DNA of 64,000 nt, from NCBI GenBank assembly GCA_020638975.1, contig JACKHN010000002.1, positions 1 to 64,000 on the forward strand. Direction: 5' to 3'. The position numbers and the translations under genes were made by a program. The DNA comes from Planctomycetaceae bacterium (GTDB taxonomy: Bacteria > Planctomycetota > Planctomycetia > Pirellulales > Pirellulaceae). Below, piece by piece: positions 41,314-50,279 of this stretch. Each line of letters opens with the position of its first letter. The first letter of the stretch is position 1. The notes below the pieces were generated by a model. The model saw nothing but the letters and a program-made list of their open reading frames with translations, was not told where the DNA came from and ran no database searches.

Positions 41314-42135
41314 ATGTCCTCCACCGACAGCATCGAGATCGTGAACCGCGACTACGCTCGTGGGCCCTTCCGCGCGGCTATCTTCGATTTCGACGGTACG
41401 CTGTCGCTGCTACGTCGGAATTGGCAGGCCGTCATGATCCCGATGATGGTCGAGATTCTGGCCGAAACCGGCACGCAGGAGACCCGGGATCAGCTGCACA
41501 CGTGCGTCGACGAGTTCGTGATGCGACTGAATGGCAAACAAACGATCTATCAAATGATTCAACTTGCCGAGGAAGTCACGAAACGCGGCGGTGTCGCGCT
41601 TGATCCCTTGACGTACAAACACCGCTACCACGATCTGTTGTGGGAGCAAGTCGGCGGGCGAGTCGAGTCGGTCCGAAACAATAGCGTTCCCGCCGATTCG
41701 CTCACCGTTCCCGGATCGCGTCCGCTCCTGGAATGGCTCCAACGAAGCGAAACCGTCATGTATCTCGCCTCGGGAACGGACATCTCTTATGTTCGCGACG
41801 AAGTAACCGTACTTGGTCTCGATCACTTTTTTGGCGACCACATCTACGGAGCTATTGACGACTATAAGAACTTTTCGAAGGCAATGATCATCGAACGCAT
41901 GATCCGCGACGCGGGTTTCGCCGGAAACGAAATTGTTGGCTTCGGGGACGGGTACGTCGAAATTGAAGAGATCAAAAAAGTTGGCGGCCTTGCGATCGGC
42001 GTGGCCAGCGACGAAGAAGCTTGCGAGGGGATCAATGAGTGGAAGCGAAATCGGTTGATTCAAGCCGGTGCGGACATCATCATTGGCGATTATCGCGAAC
42101 TTGGTTCGCTACAGAGTCTGATTCAATTGGCCTGA
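41314..42135 (+). CDS. HAD-superfamily phosphatase
   Basis: A 273-aa hydrolase. Motif I is IFDFDGTLS with both Asp residues, motif II is the Ser/Thr in YLASGTD, motif III Lys is in NFSKAMI, and motif IV is VGFGDGYVEIEE. The inserted cap (~40-140) is helical, the phosphoglycolate-phosphatase type. It is first of three same-strand genes with gaps of 16 and 9 bases: this phosphatase, a protein of unknown function, and a PfkB-type sugar kinase. A shared phosphosugar pathway is likely, but the substrate is unknown. Confidence 0.88.
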   Translation: MSSTDSIEIVNRDYARGPFRAAIFDFDGTLSLLRRNWQAVMIPMMVEILAETGTQETRDQLHTCVDEFVMRLNGKQTIYQMIQLAEEVTKRGGVALDPLTYKHRYHDLLWEQVGGRVESVRNNSVPADSLTVPGSRPLLEWLQRSETVMYLASGTDISYVRDEVTVLGLDHFFGDHIYGAIDDYKNFSKAMIIERMIRDAGFAGNEIVGFGDGYVEIEEIKKVGGLAIGVASDEEACEGINEWKRNRLIQAGADIIIGDYRELGSLQSLIQLA

Positions 42136-42151
42136 CCGGATTCGATTGCTT

Positions 42152-43141
42152 ATGCCACGCTTTCCGCAGTTCGACCGTTCGCGTTTGATCATCAAGCCGC
42201 TCGCCGAACGCACGCATGACTTGCAGCACGCATCTTTGCTGGCGATCGACGAGTTGCCCGCTGCGTTGGACGAGTTGTCGATGCAGCGAGTCGCGACACT
42301 CGGCCAGCGTCTGGTCGCCGCTCGCGAACGCGGCGCATCGATCATGATGCTGATGGGTGCTCACGTTCTGCGGGCCGGTGTTCAACGGCAGTTCATTGAC
42401 ATGCTCGAACGAGGGCTAATCACGCACGTTGGCATGAATGGTGCGGGGCCGATTCACGATTACGAGATGTCGCAAATCGGAGCGACTTGCGAGAGCGTCG
42501 CGCGTTATATCCGCTCGGGTGAGTTCGGCCTGTGGCGCGAGACGGGCGAGATCAACGACATCGTCCGCGAAGGCGCGGCAGCAGGGATGGGGCTCGGCGA
42601 AGCCGTGGGTACCGCGATCCTGAACAGCGATTTTCCTCATAAAGATACGAGTGTCACCGCTGCGTGTGTGCGGCTTGGCATTCCGATTACCGTTCACACG
42701 GGGATTGGCTACGACATCATTCACGAGCATCCGAACTTCGATCCCGCCGCATTCGGCACTGCCAGTTACCGCGACTTTCTCACGGTTTGCGATACTGTCA
42801 GTAATCTCGAAGGCGGAGTCTTTCTGTGTTTCGGATCGGCCGTCATGGGCCCTGAGGTCTATCTCAAGGCTCTGTCGATGGCTCGTAACGTCGCGCACCA
42901 GGAAGGCCGCAAGATCGCGAAGTTTACAACTGCCGCGTTCGACCTGATCGCTATCGACGGCGACGCGCAGCAAGAAGCTTCCAAGTCGAACCCGCAGTAT
43001 TTCTATCGGCCTTGGAAGACGATTCTGGTCCGAACGGTTGCTGATGGCGGCGAGAGCTTTTATGTTTGCGGCGACCATCGACAGACGTTGCCTCATCTGC
43101 GCCGAGCTGCCTTGGCCGCCGAAACGTCTGGCAAAGGTTGA
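42152..43141 (+). CDS. Conserved protein, possibly of the deoxyhypusine synthase superfamily
   Basis: A 329-aa protein started at ATG 42152 (a TTG two codons upstream is possible). Segments such as GAHVLRAGVQRQFIDMLERG, THVGMNGAGPIHDYE, VRLGIPITVHTGIGYD and GGVFLCFGSAV alternate strand and helix as in an NAD-binding Rossmann-like fold. They loosely recall the order of deoxyhypusine synthase (SSG region, then TGA-x-HD). The essential Lys region of that enzyme could not be identified, so I do not give it that function. It is the middle gene of the HAD / this / PfkB operon. Confidence 0.6.
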   Translation: MPRFPQFDRSRLIIKPLAERTHDLQHASLLAIDELPAALDELSMQRVATLGQRLVAARERGASIMMLMGAHVLRAGVQRQFIDMLERGLITHVGMNGAGPIHDYEMSQIGATCESVARYIRSGEFGLWRETGEINDIVREGAAAGMGLGEAVGTAILNSDFPHKDTSVTAACVRLGIPITVHTGIGYDIIHEHPNFDPAAFGTASYRDFLTVCDTVSNLEGGVFLCFGSAVMGPEVYLKALSMARNVAHQEGRKIAKFTTAAFDLIAIDGDAQQEASKSNPQYFYRPWKTILVRTVADGGESFYVCGDHRQTLPHLRRAALAAETSGKG

Positions 43142-43150
43142 GTCAATCGA

Positions 43151-44179
43151 ATGCTTTCCCAATCGCGACTTGAATCGTTGCTCGCACACTTCCCGAATCT
43201 GACGATTGGGCTAGTCGGTGACTTGTTTCTCGATCGCTATCTCGACATCGAGCCGGGTGTCGAAGAGATCTCGATCGAGACAGATCTTGAAGCCTATCAA
43301 GTTGCAACCGTTCGCAACTCGCCTGGAGCGCTCGGCACGGTCATCAACAACCTCGCCGCGTTGGGCGTCGGAAAACTCATTCCAGTGACCGTCATAGGCG
43401 ACGACGGGCAAGCCTACGATTTGCTCAAAGAACTGCGGAGGTTGCCCGTCGACGATTCGCTTATCATTCAAGACGAGCATCGGCTGACGCCAACCTATAC
43501 GAAGCCGATGAAGCAAGACGCATCAGGGGCGTGGCGTGAGCTGAATCGGCTTGATCTCCGCACGCGAGGTCCGCTTTCTCCCGCCACTTCGAAGCTGTTG
43601 TGCCAGAAGATAGCGGACGTATTCGATAAGTGTGACGGATTGATCGTGCTCGACCAAATCAACGAGACCAATTGGGGAGTCGTCAACGAACAAACGCGAC
43701 GAACACTCGATCAACTCGCGGTCGCGCAGCCTGCCAAGCTTGTGTTCGTCGATAGTCGAACGCATCTGGGCTGCTTTCAGAGCGGAGTGCTAAAAGGCAA
43801 TCGGGCGGAGTTGGTTGGCGCGCTAAAGTCATCAGCCACGAAGGAAGTGTCGGTCGAGGACGCGGCGCAACAGTTGGCACGTCGAACGGGGCGTGAGGTC
43901 TATGCGACGCTAGGAGAAGACGGGATCTTGGTCTCGCGTCCGGATCGTACTTCGTCGCGTTCACCAGCTCATCCCGTGAGCGGTCCGATTGACATCGTGG
44001 GAGCGGGCGACAGCGCCACGAGCGGCATCGTGGCCTCGTTGCTTAGCGGTGCAACCGATCTCGAAGCGGCTGACATTGCAAATCTTGTCGCCAGTATCAC
44101 CGTCCAGCAACTTGGCACGACCGGAACCGCAACGCCCACCCAAGTTCTCGATCGATACATTGAAGTCAGTCGGTCGTAG
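43151..44179 (+). CDS. PfkB-family carbohydrate kinase, RfaE/HldE-like
   Basis: A 342-aa sugar kinase. The N-terminal GLVGDLFLDRYLDIEPG and the C-terminal PfkB signature with the catalytic Asp, DIVGAGDSATSGIVASLLSG, are both present. Overall it resembles the kinase half of heptose-phosphate kinase/adenylyltransferase, but the nucleotidyltransferase half is absent. It begins 9 bases after the preceding gene. With the HAD phosphatase it could make or recycle an activated sugar; the sugar is unknown. Confidence 0.88.
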   Translation: MLSQSRLESLLAHFPNLTIGLVGDLFLDRYLDIEPGVEEISIETDLEAYQVATVRNSPGALGTVINNLAALGVGKLIPVTVIGDDGQAYDLLKELRRLPVDDSLIIQDEHRLTPTYTKPMKQDASGAWRELNRLDLRTRGPLSPATSKLLCQKIADVFDKCDGLIVLDQINETNWGVVNEQTRRTLDQLAVAQPAKLVFVDSRTHLGCFQSGVLKGNRAELVGALKSSATKEVSVEDAAQQLARRTGREVYATLGEDGILVSRPDRTSSRSPAHPVSGPIDIVGAGDSATSGIVASLLSGATDLEAADIANLVASITVQQLGTTGTATPTQVLDRYIEVSRS

Positions 44180-44181
44180 CA

Positions 44182-45429
44182 TTACCGTGCGTACCACACG
44201 ATCATCCGTTCAAGCTCGCCCGAGCTCGCGATCATCGAAACTCGCCGGCGATGCTGCGAGCCGATGAGTGGCTCGTGACCTTGGCCCCGATCCATAATCG
44301 TCACGATCTCGATCGCATCATCGCGTGTGGGCGAACGGTCGTGGGAACACCATCGCAGTATCCACAATGCAACCGGATACGCGAGTGCGAACGCTCGGAA
44401 CGACTCCACCATCGACCAACCGGGACGAACGGCGATGGCGTACTGCAAAGAACTCGCGTTCGCTTCGTACATGCGGACGAACGGTTGTTGAACGTCGGGA
44501 CTCAAGTGCCCCAACGGTTGTTCAAGTGCATCAAAGGTGACTTCTGGCAATCCAGCATGAATCTCCGGAGCCGTTCCCCGTCCGCGGGCGATCGCGACCG
44601 CCGTTCGCGTTAACCGCCAGCGTTCTCGCCACGAATCGGTGACTCGATAGCTTGAGTGGAGTCGCAGATACTCCGCTGCTGATTGACGAAACAGCGTTGC
44701 GATCGCGCCGCGTGGCGGCTGTCGGTCGCGGAACAAGTCGCCGACTTCTTCGCGACTTCCTTCTTCGAGTATCTCCATCAGTTCCGGCAACTGGCTCTCG
44801 TCCAGTCGCTTTAGATTGCATTGCTCAAGCAACGCACAAAACCGAACGCCATGCGCCAGTCGCCGCACCAAGGGATACCGTTCGTCAGTCAACAGCCGTT
44901 CGATAGCCTTGGCGACGATCAACGCTTCGGTCCACGATCCGCGATACCGCCGTGTGATGGCAGGGGCGCGGATTGCCTTGTCCAGCAGTTCGCCTTGCTG
45001 CGCCTTTTGCTTGACAAAGCTGAGATGCTTCTGCAATTCAGAGCCCTGGTCCGCAGCAGCCGAAGGGCAGCTTCTTCTTAACGTCAGGATCGCACGCTTC
45101 TCTTGCGGGACCAGTTGCAGCGGATACATTTGGCAGACAAGTGGCTTGGCATCGGCTCCGTATTCAGCATGAATTCGACACCGATTGTCTTCCATGAGAA
45201 AGACGCAAGATCCGTCCGCACGTTGGCCGAGCTGCGGTCGTTTTGCAAACCAGCCCGGGCGGGCGACGGTCTGGACGCCTTCGAAATCGGAACACTCCTC
45301 CCAGCGTTGAGCATTCAACCTCGCGAGATCGTCGTCGCTCAGCGGGATAATGCTGCCGCGGCAACAATTGCCACACGACGCACAATCCCATTGCTCGATG
45401 ATGGGCAAAGTTTTGATGGGCACGGACAC
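44182..45429 (-). CDS. YkgJ-type cysteine-cluster (zinc/iron) protein
   Basis: About 415 aa from GTG 45429; a TTG at 45477 gives 16 more residues. Near the start the motif CASCGNCCRG, then CVFL / CRIHAEYG and PLVCQMYPLQL, gives the C-x2-C-x2-CC...C...C-x2-YP pattern of this family, which binds zinc or an iron-sulfur cluster. The remaining ~270 residues are helical and unassigned, longer than the usual ~130-aa YkgJ domain. It is convergent with the PfkB kinase gene, only 2 bases between stops. Function unknown. Confidence 0.75.
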   Translation of the reverse strand: MSVPIKTLPIIEQWDCASCGNCCRGSIIPLSDDDLARLNAQRWEECSDFEGVQTVARPGWFAKRPQLGQRADGSCVFLMEDNRCRIHAEYGADAKPLVCQMYPLQLVPQEKRAILTLRRSCPSAAADQGSELQKHLSFVKQKAQQGELLDKAIRAPAITRRYRGSWTEALIVAKAIERLLTDERYPLVRRLAHGVRFCALLEQCNLKRLDESQLPELMEILEEGSREEVGDLFRDRQPPRGAIATLFRQSAAEYLRLHSSYRVTDSWRERWRLTRTAVAIARGRGTAPEIHAGLPEVTFDALEQPLGHLSPDVQQPFVRMYEANASSLQYAIAVRPGWSMVESFRAFALAYPVALWILRWCSHDRSPTRDDAIEIVTIMDRGQGHEPLIGSQHRRRVSMIASSGELERMIVWYAR

Positions 45430-45664
45430 AATGTCAATCCGGTTTGAATAACAAACAGAAGATAACGAAGGCAACAAAGCGATTGCTCTAACTTCGTTTT
45501 CTTAGTTGCCTTCTGTTAATATTGGACGATCTCGTCGGCGATCATACGAGATGAAGTGACCAGCAACAACCGAACCTACCTTTTGTCGCCAAGCTCTTGT
45601 TTCGACGTGCGAGCGAGGAGACACTGGTGAACTGACTTATCGAATCTGACTAGAGGAATGAGCT

Positions 45665-46810
45665 ATGTATCTTCGTGCGAGCGGCCTGGCCGTACTTTCG
45701 ATCTATTTCGCGACGTCGGTGACTGCTGCCGATCCGTTGCCCGCCACGTACACGATTCCAACGCTGGACCTCGCTGACCAAAAGCAGCGGCAAGTCGTGG
45801 TCGATCGTGAACCAGGACAATACCTCGGGCATCCAACGACGGTGCTGCTCGAAGACAACAAGACGATGCTCTGTGTTTATCCCAAAGGCCACGGTCGTGG
45901 AGCGATCGTTTACAAACGCAGCAACGACGCAGGACTGACCTGGTCCGATCGATTGCCCACGCCGGAAAGTTGGGCGACGAGCCAAGAAGTACCGACGATC
46001 CATCGCGTTGTCGATGCAGCGGGTAAGAAACGCCTGATCATGTGGTCCGGCTTGTACCCAGCGCGGTTAGCTGTCAGCGAAGACGATGGTGCGAGCTGGT
46101 CCGAGCTCAAACCGGTCGGAGACTGGGGCGGCATCGTGGTCATGGGCTTTGTTGGCAAGCTCCAAACACCGGGCCATTATCTGGCGATGTTTCATGACGA
46201 CGGGCGATTCTTTACTGCGAATGCCGAGCGTAAGAATCCCGTCGAGTTCCGGCTGTACAAAACGTTTTCGAAAGACGGCGGGCTGTCTTGGTCCTCGCCC
46301 GAGATGATTCAAAAGGACACCGCCGTTCATCTCTGCGAGCCCGGTCTGATTCGCTCGCCCGATGGCAAGCAGATGGCAGTGCTGTTGCGCGAGAACAGTC
46401 GGCGTCGCAACTCGCACGTGATCTTCTCAAACGACGAAGGCCAAACGTGGACGGAGCCTCGCGAGTTGCCGGCGTCGCTCACCGGCGATCGTCACACGGG
46501 TGTCTATGGTCCGGACGGTCGGTTGTTCATCTCGTTTCGCGACACGACCCGCGAGAGTCCCACCAAAGGAGATTGGGTCGCCTGGGTGGGGACTTACGAG
46601 GACATTGTCGAAGGCCGCGAAGGACAGTATCGCGTCCGCCTAATGGACAATCACAAAGGTGCCGACTGTGCCTATCCTGCGGTCGAGATTCTGCCCGACG
46701 GGACAATCGTCACGACGACGTACGGGCATTGGGAAAAGGATCAGCCAGCGTATATCGTCAGTGTTCGCCTGAAGCTCGCCGAACTCGATAAGATGCACGG
46801 CGGCGAGTAA
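45665..46810 (+). CDS. Exported sialidase-like (BNR/Asp-box) protein
   Basis: A 381-aa protein with a signal peptide (LAVLSIYFATSVTAADP). Four Asp-box repeats (S-x-D-x-G-x-[ST]-W) are visible: SNDAGLTWSD, SEDDGASWSE, SKDGGLSWSS and SNDEGQTWTE, marking a six-blade sialidase fold. RExxR-like segments (LRENSRRRNS and ISFRDTTRESP) may supply the arginine triad. Planctomycete relatives act on sugars other than sialic acid, so I give only the fold. It ends 17 bases before the hydrogenase protease gene on the same strand. Confidence 0.85.
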   Translation: MYLRASGLAVLSIYFATSVTAADPLPATYTIPTLDLADQKQRQVVVDREPGQYLGHPTTVLLEDNKTMLCVYPKGHGRGAIVYKRSNDAGLTWSDRLPTPESWATSQEVPTIHRVVDAAGKKRLIMWSGLYPARLAVSEDDGASWSELKPVGDWGGIVVMGFVGKLQTPGHYLAMFHDDGRFFTANAERKNPVEFRLYKTFSKDGGLSWSSPEMIQKDTAVHLCEPGLIRSPDGKQMAVLLRENSRRRNSHVIFSNDEGQTWTEPRELPASLTGDRHTGVYGPDGRLFISFRDTTRESPTKGDWVAWVGTYEDIVEGREGQYRVRLMDNHKGADCAYPAVEILPDGTIVTTTYGHWEKDQPAYIVSVRLKLAELDKMHGGE

Positions 46811-46827
46811 CCCTGTCGAAATATTGC

Positions 46828-47301
46828 ATGATCGACTCCCCACAACGAATTGTCCGCATCTTCGCCTTGGGCAGCCCCCACGGTGACGATCAAGTTGCCT
46901 GGGCAGCCGCGGATCGCTTATCCGAGGACCCGCTCATTCGATCGATCACGTATCAACTAGCGACGCCGTGGGATCTGGTCGAGTTGCTCGTGCCCGATTG
47001 TTCGGTGATCGTGATCGACGCCTGCGTGGGAGTCGCGTCGCCGGGCTCTGTCCTACGAATTGGTGAGAACGAACTGGCATCTTCTCCGGTCGCACGCCAA
47101 TCAACGCATGGCGGATCGCTGCTGCAGGCACTCGAAATGGCGAAGGCCCTGCGGCGGACGATCCGCGAGCTGGCGGTCTTCGGCATCGCCGTCGAGTCGT
47201 GCGAACCGGGTGACGCGTTGAGCGAATCCGCACGCCACGCGGTGGGCGATGTCGTGCTACAAATTGAAATCCTGTTGTCAGAATGGTTGCCGAAGCGGTA
47301 G
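46828..47301 (+). CDS. [NiFe]-hydrogenase maturation protease
   Basis: A 157-aa endopeptidase of the HyaD/HybD/HoxW family. It trims the C-terminal tail of the hydrogenase large subunit after nickel is inserted. Nickel-sensing residues are seen as the acidic residue in GSPHGDDQVAW, the Asp in VIVIDACVG and His in QSTHGGSLLQAL. It opens the hydrogenase locus and is separated from hypA by 13 bases. Its target is the large subunit at 51-52.4 kb, which has an 11-residue tail after DPCxxCxxH. Confidence 0.9.
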   Translation: MIDSPQRIVRIFALGSPHGDDQVAWAAADRLSEDPLIRSITYQLATPWDLVELLVPDCSVIVIDACVGVASPGSVLRIGENELASSPVARQSTHGGSLLQALEMAKALRRTIRELAVFGIAVESCEPGDALSESARHAVGDVVLQIEILLSEWLPKR

Positions 47302-47314
47302 GTTCACCCGAATC

Positions 47315-47662
47315 ATGCATGAATACTCCTTGGCACGAGCGTTGCTTCGACAAGTGGAAGAGATGGTTCGTCGCGAAGGTGCCACCGGCGCGACAGCTAT
47401 TCGTGTGACAATCGGTGAGTTCTCGGGGGTCGAACCGGATTTACTACAGGTGGCGTTTGCCGATATCTCCCAAGACTCAATGCTCGTGAAGGGCGAGTTG
47501 TTGATCGAGAAGGTTGCACTTGAAGCTCGATGTGAAGATTGTTCTCATGAGTTCGCGATTGAGCGGTTTCGCTTCGTTTGCCCTCGTTGCGATTGTGGAA
47601 ATGTCCACGTGGTACGCGGTGAAGAGATGATGCTAGAGCGAGTTGTGCTGGAGGCACCATGA
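47315..47662 (+). CDS. hypA: Hydrogenase nickel-insertion protein HypA
   Basis: A 115-aa metallochaperone. The start at 47315 is fixed by the invariant MHEYSLA, whose His2 binds nickel. The zinc site is C-x2-C...C-x2-C: CEDCSHEF and CPRCDCGN. With HypB it loads nickel into the large subunit. Its stop overlaps the next gene's ATG (ATGA). Confidence 0.95.
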   Translation: MHEYSLARALLRQVEEMVRREGATGATAIRVTIGEFSGVEPDLLQVAFADISQDSMLVKGELLIEKVALEARCEDCSHEFAIERFRFVCPRCDCGNVHVVRGEEMMLERVVLEAP

Positions 47663-48165
47663 CCCACACAGATGTCACCAGAACTTTGCGAGGAATTCAA
47701 TTTCTGCGAGACCTCTCCGACGAATTGATCGACCAACTGGCAGACGTCGCTCAGATTGTCGAGATCCCAGCGGGAACAGTCATCTTTCGACAAGGCGAAG
47801 CGGCTTCGACTTTGTATCTCGTTGTGGAAGGGAATGTTTCCCTGGAAGTGTGCGCGGCGGGCGTCGGTTGTAAGCGGATTCTTACGGTCGGATCGGGCGA
47901 GTTGTTGGGCTGGTCGCCGGTGCTTGAGCAAGGTCGACTGACAGCCACCGCACGAGCCATTTCCGAGGCCCAGGCGGTCGCCTTTAGTGGACCGCAAATC
48001 CTCGCCATCTGTGAACAGAATCCACGATTCGGATACGAGTTCATGAAGCGTGCAGCACTGGCATTGGCAAAGCGATTGAATGCGACGCGACTTCAGTTGC
48101 TAGATGTCTTTGGTACCCAGATGCCTGCCGCAACGGACGAACGACCCGATGAGGCGGAGACGTAG
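47659..48165 (+). CDS. Cyclic-nucleotide-binding domain protein without DNA-binding domain
   Basis: A 168-aa protein made of one Crp-type cyclic-nucleotide-binding barrel (~15-130: GTVIFRQGEAASTLYLVVEG, then SGELLGWSPVLEQGRLTATA) and a C-terminal helix (~130-155). The usual phosphate-binding RxS element reads RLTATAR, so ligand binding is uncertain. There is no helix-turn-helix, so it does not act like Crp. It overlaps hypA by four bases and precedes the hydrogenase structural genes, a place where such proteins often occur in group-3 hydrogenase operons. It probably modulates the enzyme rather than transcription. Confidence 0.88.
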   Translation: MTHTDVTRTLRGIQFLRDLSDELIDQLADVAQIVEIPAGTVIFRQGEAASTLYLVVEGNVSLEVCAAGVGCKRILTVGSGELLGWSPVLEQGRLTATARAISEAQAVAFSGPQILAICEQNPRFGYEFMKRAALALAKRLNATRLQLLDVFGTQMPAATDERPDEAET

Positions 48166-48218
48166 GACGGACGCCTCGTCCGTCCATCCATTGCGGACGG
48201 ACGAGGCGTCCGTCCTAC
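48162..48218. repeat. Intergenic inverted repeat, perfect 24-nt arms
   Basis: Arms 48162-48185 and 48195-48218 are perfectly complementary (start GTAGGACGGACGCC) around a 9-nt loop. The left arm includes the stop codon of the cyclic-nucleotide-binding gene. It sits inside the hydrogenase gene run, where the hairpin could reduce read-through or protect an mRNA end. Confidence 0.85.
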
Positions 48219-48249
48219 TAGTCACAACAGCAAGGATGATGATTCAGGC

Positions 48250-49416
48250 ATGAGTGTGTCTACGATCCCCGTTGGCTCGACCGTCTCGCTGCAGAAGCTC
48301 CGTCTGCAGGGATTGATCGATGCGCTAACAAACGCAGGCTACCAAGTCATCGGTCCGCAAATTGCTGACGGCGCGGTCGTGTATGACGAATTGGACTCCC
48401 TCGAACAACTTCCGTTAGGTGTGATCGACGAACAGGACGGTGGCAGATATCGCCTCGAGCGAAGCAACGATGCGGGCTACTTCGATCATGTCGTCGGGCC
48501 TCACTCCCTGAAGCGATACCTCTTCCCGCCTCAAGAAACGTTGCAGCAACTCCATCTAAAGGACGGCCATTGGAATGTCGAGCCGACTCCTATCCATGAC
48601 AAGCCGGTTGCCGTGATCGGCGCACGCAGTTGTGACTTGCATGCGGTGGCGATTCAAGATCGCGTCTTTCTCGAAGGGCCGTATGTCGACCCTGGTTACC
48701 GCGTTCGTCGTGAACGTTTGTTTGTGGTCAGTGTTCAGTGCCGTCGCGCGGCAGCCACCTGCTTTTGCCACTCAATGAAGACGGGACCACGCGCCAGTCG
48801 CGGCTTCGATCTTTCTCTGACCGAGTTGGACGATAGCTTTGTGATCGAAGTCGGTTCCGATCAAGGCGGGCAAATACTGGCTAGCGTCGAGGGCTGGAAG
48901 GCGAGTTCCGCTGCGATCGTTGATCAGGCGAAGGAACAGTCCGTACAGCTGGAACGAACGATGAAACAACGCGCCGATGCCGACCCGGCCGCCGGCACTT
49001 CCAGGCCTCGCCAATTGGACACACACGACGTTCACGACTTGCTGCTCAACAACCTCGATCACCCACGTTGGGAGCAAGTTGCCGAGCGTTGTCTCGCTTG
49101 TGCCAACTGTACGATGGTTTGCCCTACTTGTTTTTGCAGCAGTGTCACCGAAGTCGCTGATCTCACCGGTGAACATGTGCGGCGAGAGCGGACGTGGGCT
49201 TCGTGTTTTACCGCGGAGCATTCGCTCTTGAATTCAGGAGTGGTGCGGAATTCGACGAAGTCTCGCTATCGGCAGTGGCTGACGCATAAACTTGCCACCT
49301 GGATCGATCAATACGACACATCCGGCTGCGTTGGTTGCGGTCGGTGCATCACGTGGTGCCCGGTGGGAATCGATCTTACGGAAGAAGTTGCCGCGATTCG
49401 GGAGACGGCATCATGA
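48250..49416 (+). CDS. hydB: Hydrogenase iron-sulfur (beta) subunit, 2x[4Fe-4S]
   Basis: A 388-aa subunit of the group-3b enzyme (HydB/HyhB, related to anaerobic sulfite reductase subunit A). Two cysteine clusters lie in the C-terminal third: CLACANCTMVCPTCFC (~285-300) and CVGCGRCITWCPVG (~360-375). It wires the flavin subunit to the small subunit. It starts after the palindrome; its ATGA junction overlaps the next gene. Confidence 0.9.
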   Translation: MSVSTIPVGSTVSLQKLRLQGLIDALTNAGYQVIGPQIADGAVVYDELDSLEQLPLGVIDEQDGGRYRLERSNDAGYFDHVVGPHSLKRYLFPPQETLQQLHLKDGHWNVEPTPIHDKPVAVIGARSCDLHAVAIQDRVFLEGPYVDPGYRVRRERLFVVSVQCRRAAATCFCHSMKTGPRASRGFDLSLTELDDSFVIEVGSDQGGQILASVEGWKASSAAIVDQAKEQSVQLERTMKQRADADPAAGTSRPRQLDTHDVHDLLLNNLDHPRWEQVAERCLACANCTMVCPTCFCSSVTEVADLTGEHVRRERTWASCFTAEHSLLNSGVVRNSTKSRYRQWLTHKLATWIDQYDTSGCVGCGRCITWCPVGIDLTEEVAAIRETAS

Positions 49417-50279
49417 ATCCTGGTATTCAAGTCGCACCGACCGTTGACGCCGCGAACCCTTGGGCGATGCATGCCGTGCGGATTCTCGCGATACGTCGCG
49501 AGGTACCCCAAGCGTTCACTTACGAACTCGCGTTCGAAGACCATGCGGTGGGAGAACGATTTCGATTTCGCCCCGGCCAGTTCGACATGCTGTATCTCCC
49601 CGGTATCGGCGAGTCGGCGATATCGATCAGCTCCGATCCGGACGACCCGCAACGGCTGTTGCACACCATTCGCGCCGTCGGCAATGTGACGCGGGCCTTA
49701 GCTCGAAAACGAGTTGGCGACCAGCTGCTATTGCGTGGACCCTTCGGATCGGCGTGGCCCGTCGAGTCGTGCGAAGGGCAAGATCTGGTCATCGCTGCCG
49801 GTGGCTTGGGCTTGGCTCCGGTGCGGCCGGTGATTCATCACGTCATCAATCGACGCGATCGATATGGCAAAGTCTGGTTGCTCTACGGAGCTCGCTCGCC
49901 GCGAGATTTGCTGTATACCTACGAGTACGACGACTGGCGCAGGGCGGATATTGACGTGCAAGTCACTGTCGATCTCGGCTATGACGGATGGGACGGGCAT
50001 ATCGGCGTCGTGCCGACGTTGTTTGATCGGTTACATTTGAATCCGGCTCGCACGCGAATCATCACCTGTGGTCCTGAGATCATGATGCGTTTCGTGATTG
50101 CTGCGTGTTTGACTCAAAAGATCGGACCTCAGCACATTTACTTGTCGATGGAACGAAACATGAATTGTGCCCTGGGATTCTGTGGGCATTGCCAGCTTGG
50201 GCCCGCCTTCGTTTGCAAGGACGGTCCTGTCTTCACTTACGAGCAGATGGAGCCCTACTTGGATGTCGAAGACTTCTAA
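49413..50279 (+). CDS. hydG: Hydrogenase FAD/NAD(P)-binding (gamma) subunit
   Basis: A 288-aa ferredoxin-reductase-type subunit. The FAD motif RFRPGQFDMLYLPGIGESAI and NAD(P) motif VIAAGGLGLAPVRP are present. A C-terminal [2Fe-2S] site is CALGFCGHCQLGP...C. It exchanges electrons with NAD(P)H. Start ATG 49413 overlaps the previous stop; its own stop overlaps the small-subunit start by 17 bases. Whether NADH or NADPH is preferred cannot be told. Confidence 0.9.
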   Translation: MNPGIQVAPTVDAANPWAMHAVRILAIRREVPQAFTYELAFEDHAVGERFRFRPGQFDMLYLPGIGESAISISSDPDDPQRLLHTIRAVGNVTRALARKRVGDQLLLRGPFGSAWPVESCEGQDLVIAAGGLGLAPVRPVIHHVINRRDRYGKVWLLYGARSPRDLLYTYEYDDWRRADIDVQVTVDLGYDGWDGHIGVVPTLFDRLHLNPARTRIITCGPEIMMRFVIAACLTQKIGPQHIYLSMERNMNCALGFCGHCQLGPAFVCKDGPVFTYEQMEPYLDVEDF

